Positions 22,160-32,618 of a DNA stretch of 64,000 nucleotides are shown piece after piece. Location of the stretch: positions 11,632,902-11,696,901 of the forward strand of contig NC_087076.1 of NCBI RefSeq assembly GCF_026151205.1, given 5' to 3'. The position numbers and the translations under genes were made by a program. Below the pieces are notes generated by a model. That model was not told the DNA's origin and searched no databases. It was given only the letters and a program-made list of their open reading frames with translations. The DNA is from Bolinopsis microptera. Lineage: Eukaryota; Ctenophora; Tentaculata; Lobata; Bolinopsidae. How positions within the stretch are numbered: the stretch's first letter is position 1; every line of letters begins with the position of its first letter.

Positions 22160-23369
22160 CTGCTTGTATAATACAACTAGGTTTTGAATCGTATTCCATA
22201 AAGTCCGTGTTACAAGTAACTACACTGCTTCCTACGTTGTAATAGCCTTCCTGGCAGAATACAGTCATAGTTGCTCCATTTTCTGCTGGGAACTCTGTAT
22301 TTGTAAACACTCCAGTCCAGTCTTCAGGAAGTTTGGAACAATCTGAAACAAGACGTTGATGAAATGGCATTCGATAAAATATATTGGATTTAATATATTA
22401 TCGTAGACCACACCATTAATATTTTGATTTTTGAATGGAAAATACAAATGTGTTTGAGAAGATGTTGAAATCAGGTACCTAGCTCTACCCACGTAAACTT
22501 CACTCTTTTCTGGTTACAAAAATCCGCCTCAACTACTTTATTGTTATTAATAGGATTTCCACTCCCTCCACTTGGATTCCAACATCCTTCAGAATCAGCG
22601 CTGATTTTTTTGATACTGCTTTGAGTTGTAAATTGCCATTTATCAGCAGATGTGCATTCCGTTAGAATAAGATGGTTTCTAGGTGCCTGTAAGAAAGAAC
22701 TCTAAGAATAACGGATTGCATATTTACAGATGTGCAATTCTAACCGCCACTCGGCTCACGATGTCTTGTTTGTGGGCAAGGGTTTGTAAGTGTTAAATTA
22801 ATGTGTTGGAGGAGAGGTCCGATTGTTTAATGTTTATGAAAGGATATTGATCATTGACGTTATTTAACTCACTTCTCCACTGCTTCTACAGCAGAGACCA
22901 CTTTCGCTATGCTTTATGTATCCTTTTGAATCCATACAGAAGACAAAACTGTCTCCCTCACAATCTTCGTTGGTGACAAGATAAGTTCCAGTGGCTGTGT
23001 TGCCATTAAGAGGCTTTACACATTTACCACCGAAATGCTGTAATCGCCCACAATCTGAGAAAATTTTCATTATTTTTAGTTGAGCTTTTATGATGCATGA
23101 AACATGTTACCTGAGGACCCCAGGCTTTAATGTTGGTAATGACAGGCTGAGCGCGGCCCAGTAAGAAACATGAGGAATTAGGAAAAATATATATTATATA
23201 AATTAACAATTTCATCATCAATCATTTTCAACAAGCTTTTACTGTTTTAATGTTGTCGTACATTGCAAAACTATGACAATATAATAAGTAATATTTTCTT
23301 ACCTAATGTATACATTTCCTGGATTAAAGCAGCAATGAGCAGAATAATCTCTATTCTTGAACCACGCAT
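22160..23369 (-). CDS. Secreted lectin-like (beta-trefoil-type) plus sushi protein, 5' four exons
   Basis: Exons 23369-23303, 23054-22873, 22686-22479 and 22342-22160 join with matching phases (1, 0, 1, 1) and GT-AG borders. Exon 1 encodes a signal peptide, MRGSRIEIILLIAALIQEMY. Exons 2 and 3 encode repeats of the type FGGKCVKPLNG, then LVTNEDCEGDSFVFCMDSKG, IKHSESGLCCR, LILTECTSADKWQF, GCWNPSGGSGNP and RVKFTWVEL. This is a Cys/Trp beta-trefoil-like pattern common in secreted proteins of marine invertebrates. Exon 4 is one sushi/CCP module (CSKLPEDWTGV, MTVFCQEGYYNVG, VVTCNTD, PSCI) with its four cysteines. A role in carbohydrate binding or adhesion is inference. The last donor (22159) is open: the 3' exons were not found in 18.8-22.1 kb, so the gene is incomplete here. 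Confidence 0.8.
23107..23164. mobile_element. Tiny 58-bp element with 8-bp target duplication
   Basis: The segment TTACCTGAGGACCCCAGG..GAGCGCGGCCCAGTAA is flanked by perfect 8-bp direct repeats GAAACATG (23099-23106, 23165-23172). It is the short form of the element at 29137-29210, lacking 16 bp between two AAT triplets. It lies in the first intron of the lectin-like gene. The ends are only partly inverted (TTACCTG against TTACTGG). Confidence 0.8.
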
Positions 23370-23634
23370 GACAATAAAAAGCAACCATAAATAGCAAGTG
23401 ACTCAGATGAAAAATGATATTAAAGTAATATGTTGTCCCACCTTAACGGTTTATTTCTCATAAACACGTGCCCTCTCGCTAGTCCTCCCTTTCCACGTGC
23501 ATTCCCAACACGATATAATTACTAAGTTTTAGTTGCTCTTAAGTCCTATAATAAGCTCTCAGACTCAGAGCAGGAGGAGGCTGGAGGAGTCTTTACTCGT
23601 TATTATACAGGTTATAATATTAGAGGGTATATTA
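23370..23634. promoter_or_regulatory. Upstream region of the lectin-like gene
   Basis: This interval precedes the signal-peptide exon (minus strand) and should contain its promoter. No firm TATA or other element can be named. Confidence 0.25.
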
Positions 23635-24065
23635 GAGACAACCATCACTTAACCAACAGCCGTAGTTGAGATTTGGGACTAATGAAATAACGTAATTCTA
23701 TTTTTATAACCTTAAAACAATTATTTATAATTGTGATAATATAAGACATAACATTGTATCACCGGCCTTCATTTCAACCTAATAAAACTAAAATTCCAGA
23801 TAGAGCCGAACCTGCCGCACACAATCCTCTCCACCCCGACCAGCCAGAGACAACCATCACTTAGTCTTAACCAACAGCCGTAGTTGAGATTTGGGACTAA
23901 TGAAATAACGCAATTCTATTTTTATAACCTCAAACCAATTATTTATAATTGTGATAATATAAGAGTCAAGACATAAAATCATATCACCGGCCTTCGTTTC
24001 AACCTAATATTAAACTATAATCTCAGATAGAGCCGAACCTGGCGCACACCATCCTCTCCACCCTG
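23635..24065. repeat. Direct tandem duplication, about 212-bp unit
   Basis: Two neighbouring copies begin GAGACAACCATCACTTA at 23635 and 23847 and share nearly all of their length, including GAGATTTGGGACTAATGAAA and CAGATAGAGCCGAACCTG. They differ by a few substitutions and small indels, so the duplication is fairly recent. There is no coding content. Confidence 0.9.
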
Positions 24066-24116
24066 ACCAGCCAGCAAACAGTGGTGAGTCACTGTGCCGG
24101 ACTCTACTAGTACTAC

Positions 24117-25241
24117 GGCTCTTACTATTACTAATTCGCTCGCCCAAAAATTTCACGTGACTTTGGTTTTTATGGTTTTGCAGCCGTACAAAACGGTTTT
24201 ACATAAACCCTAATCCCAACCCTAACCCTAACCATAACCCCGAAGCTAACCATAACCCTTCTACAACCCTAACCCTTACCCGAGCCCTAAACAATCGAAT
24301 TCGTATTTTACCAGCCTGTCACGTGACCAAAAGGGTTTTTACCCATAACTCTCCAAGGAAGCATTTTTACCCTACGTCATGGGGGGTGATTCGGAATCAG
24401 CGTCCAAAAATACACCGATTTAGATCACTGTCATGCCCAAAGGGCCTTTTCACAAGAATTTTCTTAAAATTTGGGCGAGCGATTTAGTAGGAGCGCTCTA
24501 CTACACACTCTACAAACACGATGAGACGGACAAGTCCCAGGAGACTTGGCTAGCTCCCATTACGGAGCATTTTGATAACCCCTTCCTTTGTGATCTGTGT
24601 GAGTGTCTCAGACCTTTACTGGAGTTTTGTGAGGGGGGGGGGGAGGGGGTTTAAGTTTTACTTTTTATTTAATTTAATAGTATGATTTTTAATTTTAGTG
24701 TTTATGCTGGTTTACTATGGCAAAATTCATGGCATAAAATGGCATAAATGGAGAATAGCCAAGCCAAAGACGCTCCTACTAAATCGCTCGCCCAAATTTT
24801 AAGAAAATTCTTGTGAAAAGGCCCTTTGGGCATGAAAGTGATCGGAATCGGTGTATTTTTGGACGCTGATTCCGAATCACCCCCCATGACGTAGGGTTAA
24901 AATGCTTGCCTGGAGAGTTCTGGGCAAAAAACCATTTTGGTCACGTGACAGGCTAGTAAAATACGAATTCGATTGTTTAGGGCTCTCGTGTTAGGGTTAG
25001 GGTTCACCTAACCATGTGCTTTCGCGCCGCTGCGGGCGCGCTTGTTTCACAAGTCAAGAAAAGGCCTCTGGATAGAGCAAGGGTTAGGGTTGTGGTAAGG
25101 GTTATGTGTTATGGTTAGCTTCGGGGTTATGGTTGGGGTTAGGGTTGGGATAAGGGTTTATGTAAAACCGTTTTGTACGGCTGCAAAACCATAAAAACCA
25201 AAGTCACGTGAAATTTTTGGGTGAGCAAATTAGTAAGAGCC
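24117..25241. mobile_element. Foldback element with telomere-like arms
   Basis: Two long inverted arms (about 24117-24496 and 24771-25241) surround a 274-bp centre. The outer ends read GGCTCTTACT.. and ..AGTAAGAGCC. Each arm holds an imperfect CCCTAA/TTAGGG array, a TTTCACGTGAC motif, and the block ATTTTCTTAAAATTTGGGCG. The right arm is longer because of a 76-bp insertion at 25005-25080. The centre contains a short open stretch (MPKGPFHKNF.., 24433-24654) that begins inside the arm and ends in a G-rich tract; it has no known domain. Such long-arm elements are usually mobilised in trans. Confidence 0.75.
25005..25080 (+). repeat. GC-rich repeat inserted in foldback right arm
   Basis: The segment from CACCTAACCATGTGCTTTCG to GATAGAGCAA is absent from the left arm. 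About 59 bp of it recur inverted at 28510-28568, including GCGCCGCTGCGGGCGCGC and TTTCACAAGTCAAGAAAAG. Its other end (CTCTGGATAGAGCAA) recurs inverted at 25422-25436. It behaves as a short dispersed repeat. Confidence 0.65.
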
Positions 25242-25513
25242 AGAAAAAGAACACAAAAAAAAATTTTTGCCCTTTTATTGTATCATATTTCGTCATTTCG
25301 ACCTTCAAAAATTTTCCAGCTCGATTTCGAACACAAACTCAAAGGTCCCCCGGCCTTGTATAAATTTTGTAAAAATTGTAAAATAATTTGTTTTTCAAAT
25401 ATCATAATTTTGGTACTAAACTTGCTCTATCCAGAGCCCTTGCGCTTGCAGTAGCGCGCGCCCGCCTCACGGCGGTAAAAAGGGCTCTAGCCATGAACAC
25501 ACCCAACGATTTC

Positions 25514-25535
25514 GGCACCACTGTACAGTGGTGCC
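25514..25535. repeat. Perfect 22-bp palindrome
   Basis: GGCACCACTGT is followed immediately by its exact reverse complement. The preceding 25434-25488 also folds back (AGAGCCC..GGGCTCT around a CG-rich core). It may be a cruciform-prone relic of a foldback element. Confidence 0.85.
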
Positions 25536-26021
25536 AAAATTACCCGCGCTTTTGTCCTCATATCCGACGCCGCGCGTGTCGTTTTAGTCATTTCACCATT
25601 TGTTAGCCGCTTTGAATAATTTGTGTTCGACGAATTTCTCGTTGGATAAGATTTGAGATTAATATTATCAAATTTTCAGAATGCTCAGTTAGTTGTATAG
25701 TACTGTATTGTTTCCTTACACTGCCGAACGCCCACGATTCTCGAAACTCACACTTTTTATTCGTGTTAAATTCTTTTGTGTTAAGTTATAGATACCATAC
25801 TCCAAAAGATTTTAAACTGAGCTACCACCTTTGTCCTTGGTCATTGCATCTCATATTTTTAGGGTTGCCAAGATATGATTGTTTTCAATAGCATTTTGTA
25901 CTGCTTACTTTACGTTTCATTGACTGTGACCACGTAGTCTAATTAAATAACTACTTCGTCCTCACTTCAATAAATTATATCAGTTTCAGCTACAATATGT
26001 CCATAATTATCCACCTACACA
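25536..26021. other. Intergenic, no gene seen
   Basis: AT-rich after the palindrome, with nothing recognised. It may contain the promoter of the candidate signal-peptide exon at 26022. Confidence 0.4.
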
Positions 26022-27488
26022 ATGACCATGTTCTTCCTGCTGGCACTTATTTTGGTCCGAACATCCTGTGGTAAGTTAATTTAATTTTGTAAAGAAAAAA
26101 CTGGCTAGTGTGTCGATAGAAATTCACCGATGAAGTTTGATGTTTGATTATCTTACCGAATAAAATATCTTATTGATTGAACAGTAGTACAATGAATACG
26201 CTGTACATATTAGTTTTGTCTTAACAGAACGAATATATCGCAGTTACTTCTTCTTGGGTCCTTTCAAGGTGACAGTCTCTCCGGCAAGCTTTTCACTCTT
26301 GTCCTAGCAGGAGCTCTTATAGAACTACGCCATCGACTAGCAGAGTCTCCCCCACACATACCCAATCCCCCTATTTCAAAAGAAGGTATGCCACTGGAGT
26401 CAGCGTATTCAGATGATTGTAACTTCATGAACGTGGAAAAAGAATCCTGAGAAGCTATCCTACCAATAGCTAAGGAAGTCTTCAAGGAGTTTAACCTGTT
26501 CATTAACACAGAGAAAACAGAATTTACCCATGTTTTCCTCGCTCCTGTTGGAGAAAAAAGAAGAAAGAATTTGTTCAAGATTATTGTGAATGATTTGACC
26601 CGTAGAGGTTTAAAACTTAACTCTTTGAATGATCTTAATAAGCTTAAGATATTAGCCGATGATAGAGTTGCTTGGAGAAACAAATTTTAATTCTAGCTGT
26701 CTTGATCTGTACTGATCACCATTTTAGGATGACTTGATTTCTTTTAGGGGGTTTGAATATTTTAATGGTGTAAACAGTTTCTTAATAATAATATGTTATT
26801 TCTTCTGTCAGTGAGTTGGTGTTAAAAGAGCCAAACTTTGAAGGAACGTGTGCCAGGTAGAAAACACCAGGTAGAAAAGACCGAACACTCTCCTGAGTCC
26901 TGTAAACAGAAAGCATGGTACGTTGTATTTTAATAACTTTGTTCTTATTTTAATTAGGTATATTTGATGGCCTGGAAGTGCTAGGAATTGTTATTATATC
27001 ATATAGTCTTAAGGAATTAAAACACAGAAGGCACAAACAAGTTTACTTTGTTACATAATCTTGATGATATCTGAACATGTGTGAAATTGAACAAATAATG
27101 ATATACCAGGGGTTACGTAGGGCATAAATAAGCATAAATAAGTTACACGCCTTTCTGTGTGACTTCAATCTCAAATCTTATCTCAGGTGTATCTCGATTC
27201 ATGGTTATCGTATGCTAACCATGAACCATAATCATTTTTTGCAATCTGTCTTGCAATCTGTCTTAAAATAGCCCCTCAGCTCTATTCGTTTTAGGTTTCC
27301 TATGTTTGCCAGTACCGTAAACTGTATTAGATATTCTTAAATTAGTAATTTAGTCTGTTACGTTTTGTAACAGAAACATTTACAGTGTATTAAATTGTAT
27401 TTTTAACTACATTAAATGTACTTTTTCAGGAACTAGTCAAAGTGAGCCCTGTAGCGACGAACCTGTTTCTTCGGATAGCGAAGTGTAA
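26022..27488 (+). CDS. Candidate small secreted peptide (two exons)
   Basis: The exon 26022-26070 encodes a convincing signal peptide (MTMFFLLALILVRTSC) and ends with one base before GTAAGT. This is the same layout as the first exon of the lectin-like gene. The next compatible block, 27430-27488 after TTTTTCAG, continues in phase for 18 residues (TSQSEPCSDEPVSSDSEV) and stops. That would make a 35-residue acidic secreted peptide. The intron would contain the RT relic at 26265. Exon 1 is plausible. The choice of exon 2 is a guess, and the real partner exons may lie elsewhere. Confidence 0.28.
26265..26690 (+). pseudogene. Non-LTR reverse transcriptase fragment
   Basis: The plus-strand frame reads QGDSLSGKLFTLVLAGALIE, then GMPLESAYSDDCNFM, then LPIAKEVFKEFNLFINTEKT. 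These are RT motif 4, the catalytic box (normally YADD or FADD, here YSDD), and the following helix. An in-frame TGA at 26448-26450 breaks it, and both ends are truncated (TAA at 26688). It is a dead retroelement piece lying inside the putative intron of the signal-peptide gene. Confidence 0.85.
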
Positions 27489-28502
27489 TGTCGAGTACTT
27501 CATCTGAGAATGGTTTCCCGTTTTATAAAGAAAATATTACCTTTGAAGCGGTCTCGAACTTCCTACTCTCCCTCCTCTCGTCAGCTAGACAGTGTCCTAT
27601 TATTTCTCTTGTGTTAATTTTGTGATAAATTCTTTCATGAGACCATCTGAGTTTTTGTCTTTCTTAGTAGTAGACGCCACCGAGAATGAAGACTATTTAG
27701 TAGCGGGGTAATGAATTTTTGTCTCATATAAATATAAGTAACATAGTAGTAGATATTTGTTTATTGATATAATTTGATCGTGAATTTTGATTGTTTGTAT
27801 TATTATACCACAATCCTTTTATTTTATTCGTTTAATAGTGAAAACCACAAAATTAAAATGAACATGAGGCATTTATCATAGCCTCCGATTAAAGTATTCG
27901 ATCATCACACCACGTACGTCACCTGAGCTATAGGGCCTGTCGTGATATTTGAATCGCTTATGTAGACCTCATAATTATGCGGCCTCTATATCTATTCTAT
28001 GTATGTATGTATATCGTCATCTCGCACACCTCTTTACGAATCTTCTGAATTTGGCATGTACAAATTTGTAGCCTTCCAGACATTGATAGCGTAAACGAGG
28101 TGTCGTACGTCACCTCAAGATCGGGTGACAAGGGGCTGACCATACCCGAACCTAATTGATTGGGTCTGAGGTCACGTGACTATGACTTCACCAGACCTTG
28201 TCCTCCGTTTCCCGCTCATTGGACCAAAGCTTGCATGCTTGTGAATGTAGGTGTAAGTACAGCTGTACTGTAGTTTAAACCTAATTAACCCCTATACACT
28301 ATAGAAAACCGAAAATTTATTTCTGGCAGAAAGCTAGAAATTTACCAAATTTATTGACATTGTTATAGCATATAGCCCTTGTGTCAGCCCTACTGAAAAG
28401 ACCTGAAAAGTGGTTACTGGAGGGACAGGACTATCTGCGCTACATAGACACTGTTGTCAGCACTGCGCGCGCGCGCACGAACCTTCCCATCGGTGTTCGT
28501 GG
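27489..28502. other. Intergenic, no gene seen
   Basis: AT-rich, with a short GTAT repeat near 28000 and a (GC)n tract at about 28464. No gene is supported. Confidence 0.4.
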
Positions 28503-28841
28503 ATAGGTGCTTTTCTTGACTTGTGAAACAAGCGCGCCCGCAGCGGCGCGAAAGCACATGGTTAGGTGAAGTACTAAACTTTTTGTAGATTTATAACCTA
28601 CCAGGACGCGCGCCGAGTTGGACTCGTCGACGGTAATTCTGGAACATATGGAACAGATATTTTACGAGTATCACCCGTTAACGTAGCACGTGCGCTACTT
28701 CTTAGCACGTGCGCTACTTCGAAGAAATTTATACGAGTAACTGTAACATCTGTCAAAATCACTTTTGAGGTTACTTATGCTTTTGTGCTTTTTACGTAGT
28801 TTTTGAGTTTGTTGGTTTGATTGACGATTTCAACCCATCGG

Positions 28842-28879
28842 GATCGTTGCTCTGCGAAGCAGAGCTAAGAGCAACGATC
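28842..28879. repeat. 12-bp stem hairpin
   Basis: GATCGTTGCTCT and AGAGCAACGATC are perfect inverted copies separated by 14 bases that contain a second small stem (GCTCT/AGAGC). It lies in the CpG-rich repeat cluster and is most likely part of a foldback repeat rather than an RNA gene. Confidence 0.75.
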
Positions 28880-29136
28880 GACGACGATGCGAAGCAAGAA
28901 TGCTAGTTCGCGCGGCGCGTCGAAGCGGCGAAGTCCTCCAATTTGTTGGTATATTTAAAAAGTATTCCGTGAAGTGCAGATTTATATAAATTATAAGCGC
29001 ATATAGTGATTTTAAATACTTAATAAATTGTTGTATCACGTTGCGACCCCCACGATCGTTTCACTATGTGATCGTCCTGACGATACGAGGGGTGGGTCAT
29101 ACAACGTATGACAAATAAATTGCATACGATTTGATC

Positions 29137-29210
29137 TTACCTGAGGACCCCAGGCTTTAATGTTGGTAATAGAGATTAGGCGGAATGACAGGCTGAGCGC
29201 GGCCCAGTAA
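29137..29210. mobile_element. Tiny 74-bp element with 8-bp target duplication
   Basis: Long form of the element at 23107-23164, with the same ends TTACCTGAGG and GGCCCAGTAA. It is flanked by perfect 8-bp repeats ATTTGATC at 29129-29136 and 29211-29218. The extra 16 bp (AGAGATTAGGCGGAAT) are bordered by AAT, as in a deletion between short direct repeats in the other copy. Confidence 0.8.
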
Positions 29211-29350
29211 ATTTGATCTCGATTCATGTGTATCACGTTGTGACCCTCACTGTCGATTCACTTGACGGATGTTACTCGTCTAAATTTCTTCGAAGTAGCA
29301 CGCGCCGCTTTCTTCTCAAAATGTTATGGCCCGATGGCAAGTGCTACGAA

Positions 29351-30090
29351 GTAGCGCGCTGGGCCAGATCATTAAGTCATTAACAATGGTCAATCGATTC
29401 ACTAGCTATTGTGGCGAACGCCACGATACAGCCGCGCACTACAACTGACAGCGTGTGACAAACATGTGCGATGATGTGATGTCATTATTTTTACTTTATT
29501 TTACTCTACTTTACAAACTGAATTTCTCCAGTGTCGACTAGCCAACTAGAAAATTTAGAAACCGATTAATTTCAATAGTTTTATATATGGTATCTTGGTG
29601 CAGCTGAGCTAAAGCAGAAGAATGTATATGGGACTTAACTATTTTGGACAGTTTTTAATATTGGTAATGTTAATGAATTGTAATTGATCGATATGTAATA
29701 TTTAGGCCCGTGGCCAGTTTTCACATATTATATGGGATCTAACACATCCTGAACTAATATAACCCAAGGGCAGATAAAAATACTGATTCAATGATTAAAA
29801 TTATAGCTGTGAGTGTCAATAAATTACTGTGTCATGAAAAAGGAACGATGTACACGTGATCTGAGATACCAATATCTCAATATCAAAAGGATAGTGTTTA
29901 GAAACATTCATAGTCCATGGTGGCAGGTATCAAGTTAAACGAAGTTACACTGACTGGCAATGTATACGATTGCCGTCTCCCTCTCTCACCCCTGACCGCT
30001 ATCAGGGTGCTCCTGAGGATTGAGAATCTAATCCTAGTGCGCATGTAACACATAGCTGCATAGTCTTCTCCTCTCTTCTGGGATAGTCTT
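29351..30090. other. Intergenic, no gene seen
   Basis: AT-rich, with no feature recognised. Confidence 0.4.
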
Positions 30091-31195
30091 TCAGCGAGTC
30101 TCTTGTGGTATAAGTGAGGTAAAGGTGCCTTTTTCCACCTGGATGATTCTGTTGTTGTACTTTTTCATTTTCCTCATTTCATGAGCTTTATAGATCTGTT
30201 CCATATCTTTTTTGTCATATGTGGGTGAGTTGGGGTGGGTAACACAGACATCAAAGAATGTTCGATCAAATGTGCTCCAGAGACCTCGTGAGGATACATC
30301 AGGTGCAGCTCTATCAGCATTGGTACCAACAATTTCTTCATTATCAAGGGGTATCAATGCTAGCTCAGTCACTACATCTCTGCATACTTCACGCTGCAGC
30401 TCTGCATTTAGATCGCGGGTGTTGTTGTGTCTCATAGAAACATAGCCACCTTTCTTGCATATAACTGTGTGATTCACATTATCTCTCTCTCTCCACAAGA
30501 ACAGTGAAATGGGGTGTTAGGGATCTCCCAACCATAGCGCAAGTACAGAGCATCACGGAACTCAATCTTGTTCAGGGAGTAGCCAAATCTCTTCAATGGA
30601 AGTGCAGTAAGCCAACATTCTGAACCTTTCTCTTTGATGAACTGGAGAGATCTCTTTAGGTTGGGATCTCTTACACTGTCCTCTATTGATTTGCTAACCG
30701 TAAATAAGTGTTTCTCCTTGATTGCCTTGAGACTTTTTATAGTGTCATTTTGAATTGACATGTTGTAATGTTCAAGGGTGTTTTGCTGGTTGATAATCAG
30801 GTCTGTGAGGTCTTTTGTGATGGTGACTGAGGCTGTGAATTCTCTATTGCAGTTTTCAACTGGGTTGGAGATACCTAGGCCACCATGTCTGACCGGCAAT
30901 GCAAATATGGAGCGGTCCAAGTCTGATACGTTCTTACCCAAGATTGCTGGAATAAAATCTGTTCTGATGCAATCCTCCAATGGTTGAAACAAGTGACTTA
31001 TACCCGGGATGGTCCTCTGAATGAACGTCCACCGGTGACAAATTCCCTTAGTATATATGCAGTCAAAGCAGCTTGGGGCTCCTCAACAGCAATTGATGAC
31101 AACAGCTTGATGTCCTGACAAAATTTAAGGACTTTGTCTGAGACATATTTGTTCTTAAAAGCCTTGTTGCCAATAGCTGAGAATTTATTGGATTG
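30091..31195 (-). pseudogene. Retrotransposon polyprotein 3' part (RT thumb and nuclease-like domain)
   Basis: Minus-strand peptides in order: FCQDIKLLSSIAVEEPQAAL, then (shifted) RWTFIQRTIPGISHLFQPLE, then SIFALPVRHGGLGISNPVEN, WLTALPLKRFGYSLNKIEFR and ALYLRYGWEIPNTPFHCSCG, then VICKKGGYVSMRHNNTRDLN, DRAAPDVSSRGLW and FFDVCVTHPNSPTYDKKDME. This is the arrangement of a widespread invertebrate retroelement whose RT is followed by a restriction-endonuclease-like (D..D-x-V) region. Two frame shifts, near 31000 and near 30480-30490, separate the three open stretches, so it is inactive. The 5' part, with the RT core, is missing. Confidence 0.8.
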
Positions 31196-32618
31196 AAGCA
31201 AAATTACACATCTGTGTAATAAAGTAAAGTAAAGATTCAGAATCTTTCTAGGATATCCCTTCAGTACATCTAAATTGTGGTGTATTGTAAACATAGCACT
31301 GTACTTAACTATATATGCTATGTCCCAATGTATTTGTTTCGGGATGTCTATCGGACCAATAAAGCAGTCAAGCTTCATGCAGTGGCGCTGGCATAATCTC
31401 ATCATTTGGTGCTCTGGCACTGCTAAAATTTATTTGCACCCCTACAAATATTTCTTAGATCTTTAAAAAAGGTCTGTTTGGGCACCTCTACAGCATATTA
31501 GTGCCACTGGAGCTTTTTGCACCCCAGATATTGTTTTGCGTCCATTGAACGTTAAGTTGGCCGGGATTTCTGTAAAAAACGCCTACAATTCAGGGAATAA
31601 GTGCCACCTCTTATGGGGCTCTGGCCCTGCACAGCATGGTCTGGGGCCTGGGGGCCACCTGTTACGCCACAGGCTTGATGTCCTAAAGGAAGAAATTTTT
31701 TGAACAATTATATACATATAATTTCAACAATGGTAATTTTCTAGCTATAAGATTAGACACCCTTTATCTGCTCTTCTCATGAGTTTGGTACATATATGCT
31801 ACTGGCTTGTAGGTACTTCCACAATGGAAGACCTCAAATCGACTAATTCTCGGAAGAGAATTAACATAATCAAATAAACAGACATGAATTTGTATTATAT
31901 ATAAGGATGTCATTGCCCAGTGCTTGCTCAAAGGGCTGATAATTAGTTAAATTATTAGCTATTTTAGATTTAACAATAATATTATTATTATTTAGATTTA
32001 AATTCACATGTGTAAATTAAAATTAAAAAAGCTACTCATCAGGCCTAAGTAGGAGTCCCTGACAAAATCTAGTGAATTAAGTTGGCTGTGTAAGTAGGCT
32101 CACTTTGTAATTATATAATACACTTGGGAAGGGGTAACTAATTTTTGCCCCCTGCCCCAGTATAACTTAATGATGTCATCATTTTAGATATTCAAGAATA
32201 TAATTGATATATCAATTTATATGTAATGTTTAGGTTAAATTGAAAACTAATTGCTGTGACTGACCTTGGTAGATTTTTGCTCATGGGTGTGTGAGAATGG
32301 CAGGGAACTGACAGCAATATAATAGCCAGGATTTGCCTGCCCCAATAGTCCCTGTAAACAAAACACTAAAAACTTAGGATGGTTCAGTGAAGTTTTCAAT
32401 CAGTGATGCCTCACTTTGGGCCTGTTCATTCTTGGTCACCAAAAACGGTTTCTAAATGGATTTTAGGTTAGTAGTTATGATTTCAGGTTTTTTACTGTAT
32501 ACTTGACACACCCATTTGTATTCTTTATTCGTGTTCTTTATACTAACATTCTAGTAATTTTCTGGAACAATATTACTGCTTTATGTTCGATAAGCTTGAT
32601 AAGCTAAAACTTGCGCAG
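31196..32618. other. Repeat-derived spacer, no gene supported
   Basis: The first CNK exon(s), carrying the N-terminal half of the SAM domain, must lie here or further upstream. I could not identify a block with the expected W..V..WL pattern and a phase-1 donor. Confidence 0.4.

Larger units (their letters stand above)
28503..29350. repeat. Cluster of CpG-rich inverted repeats
   Basis: Composite repeat region. 28510-28568 is the inverted copy of 25005-25070. 28592-28690 is the inverted copy of 21893-22003. 28683-28725 contains a tandem TAGCACGTGCGCTACTTC motif. The block CTTCGAAGAAATTTA..CGAGTAAC at 28720-28750 is mirrored at about 29260-29300, so 28680-29300 folds back on itself. The 74-bp tiny element (29137-29210) sits inside. 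The base composition is sharply more GC/CpG-rich than the flanks. Confidence 0.65.

Noticed and set aside
24180-25160. TTAGGG/CCCTAA runs as evidence of a chromosome end
   Set aside because: They are short, degenerate, inverted with respect to each other within a foldback element, and flanked by ordinary sequence on both sides.
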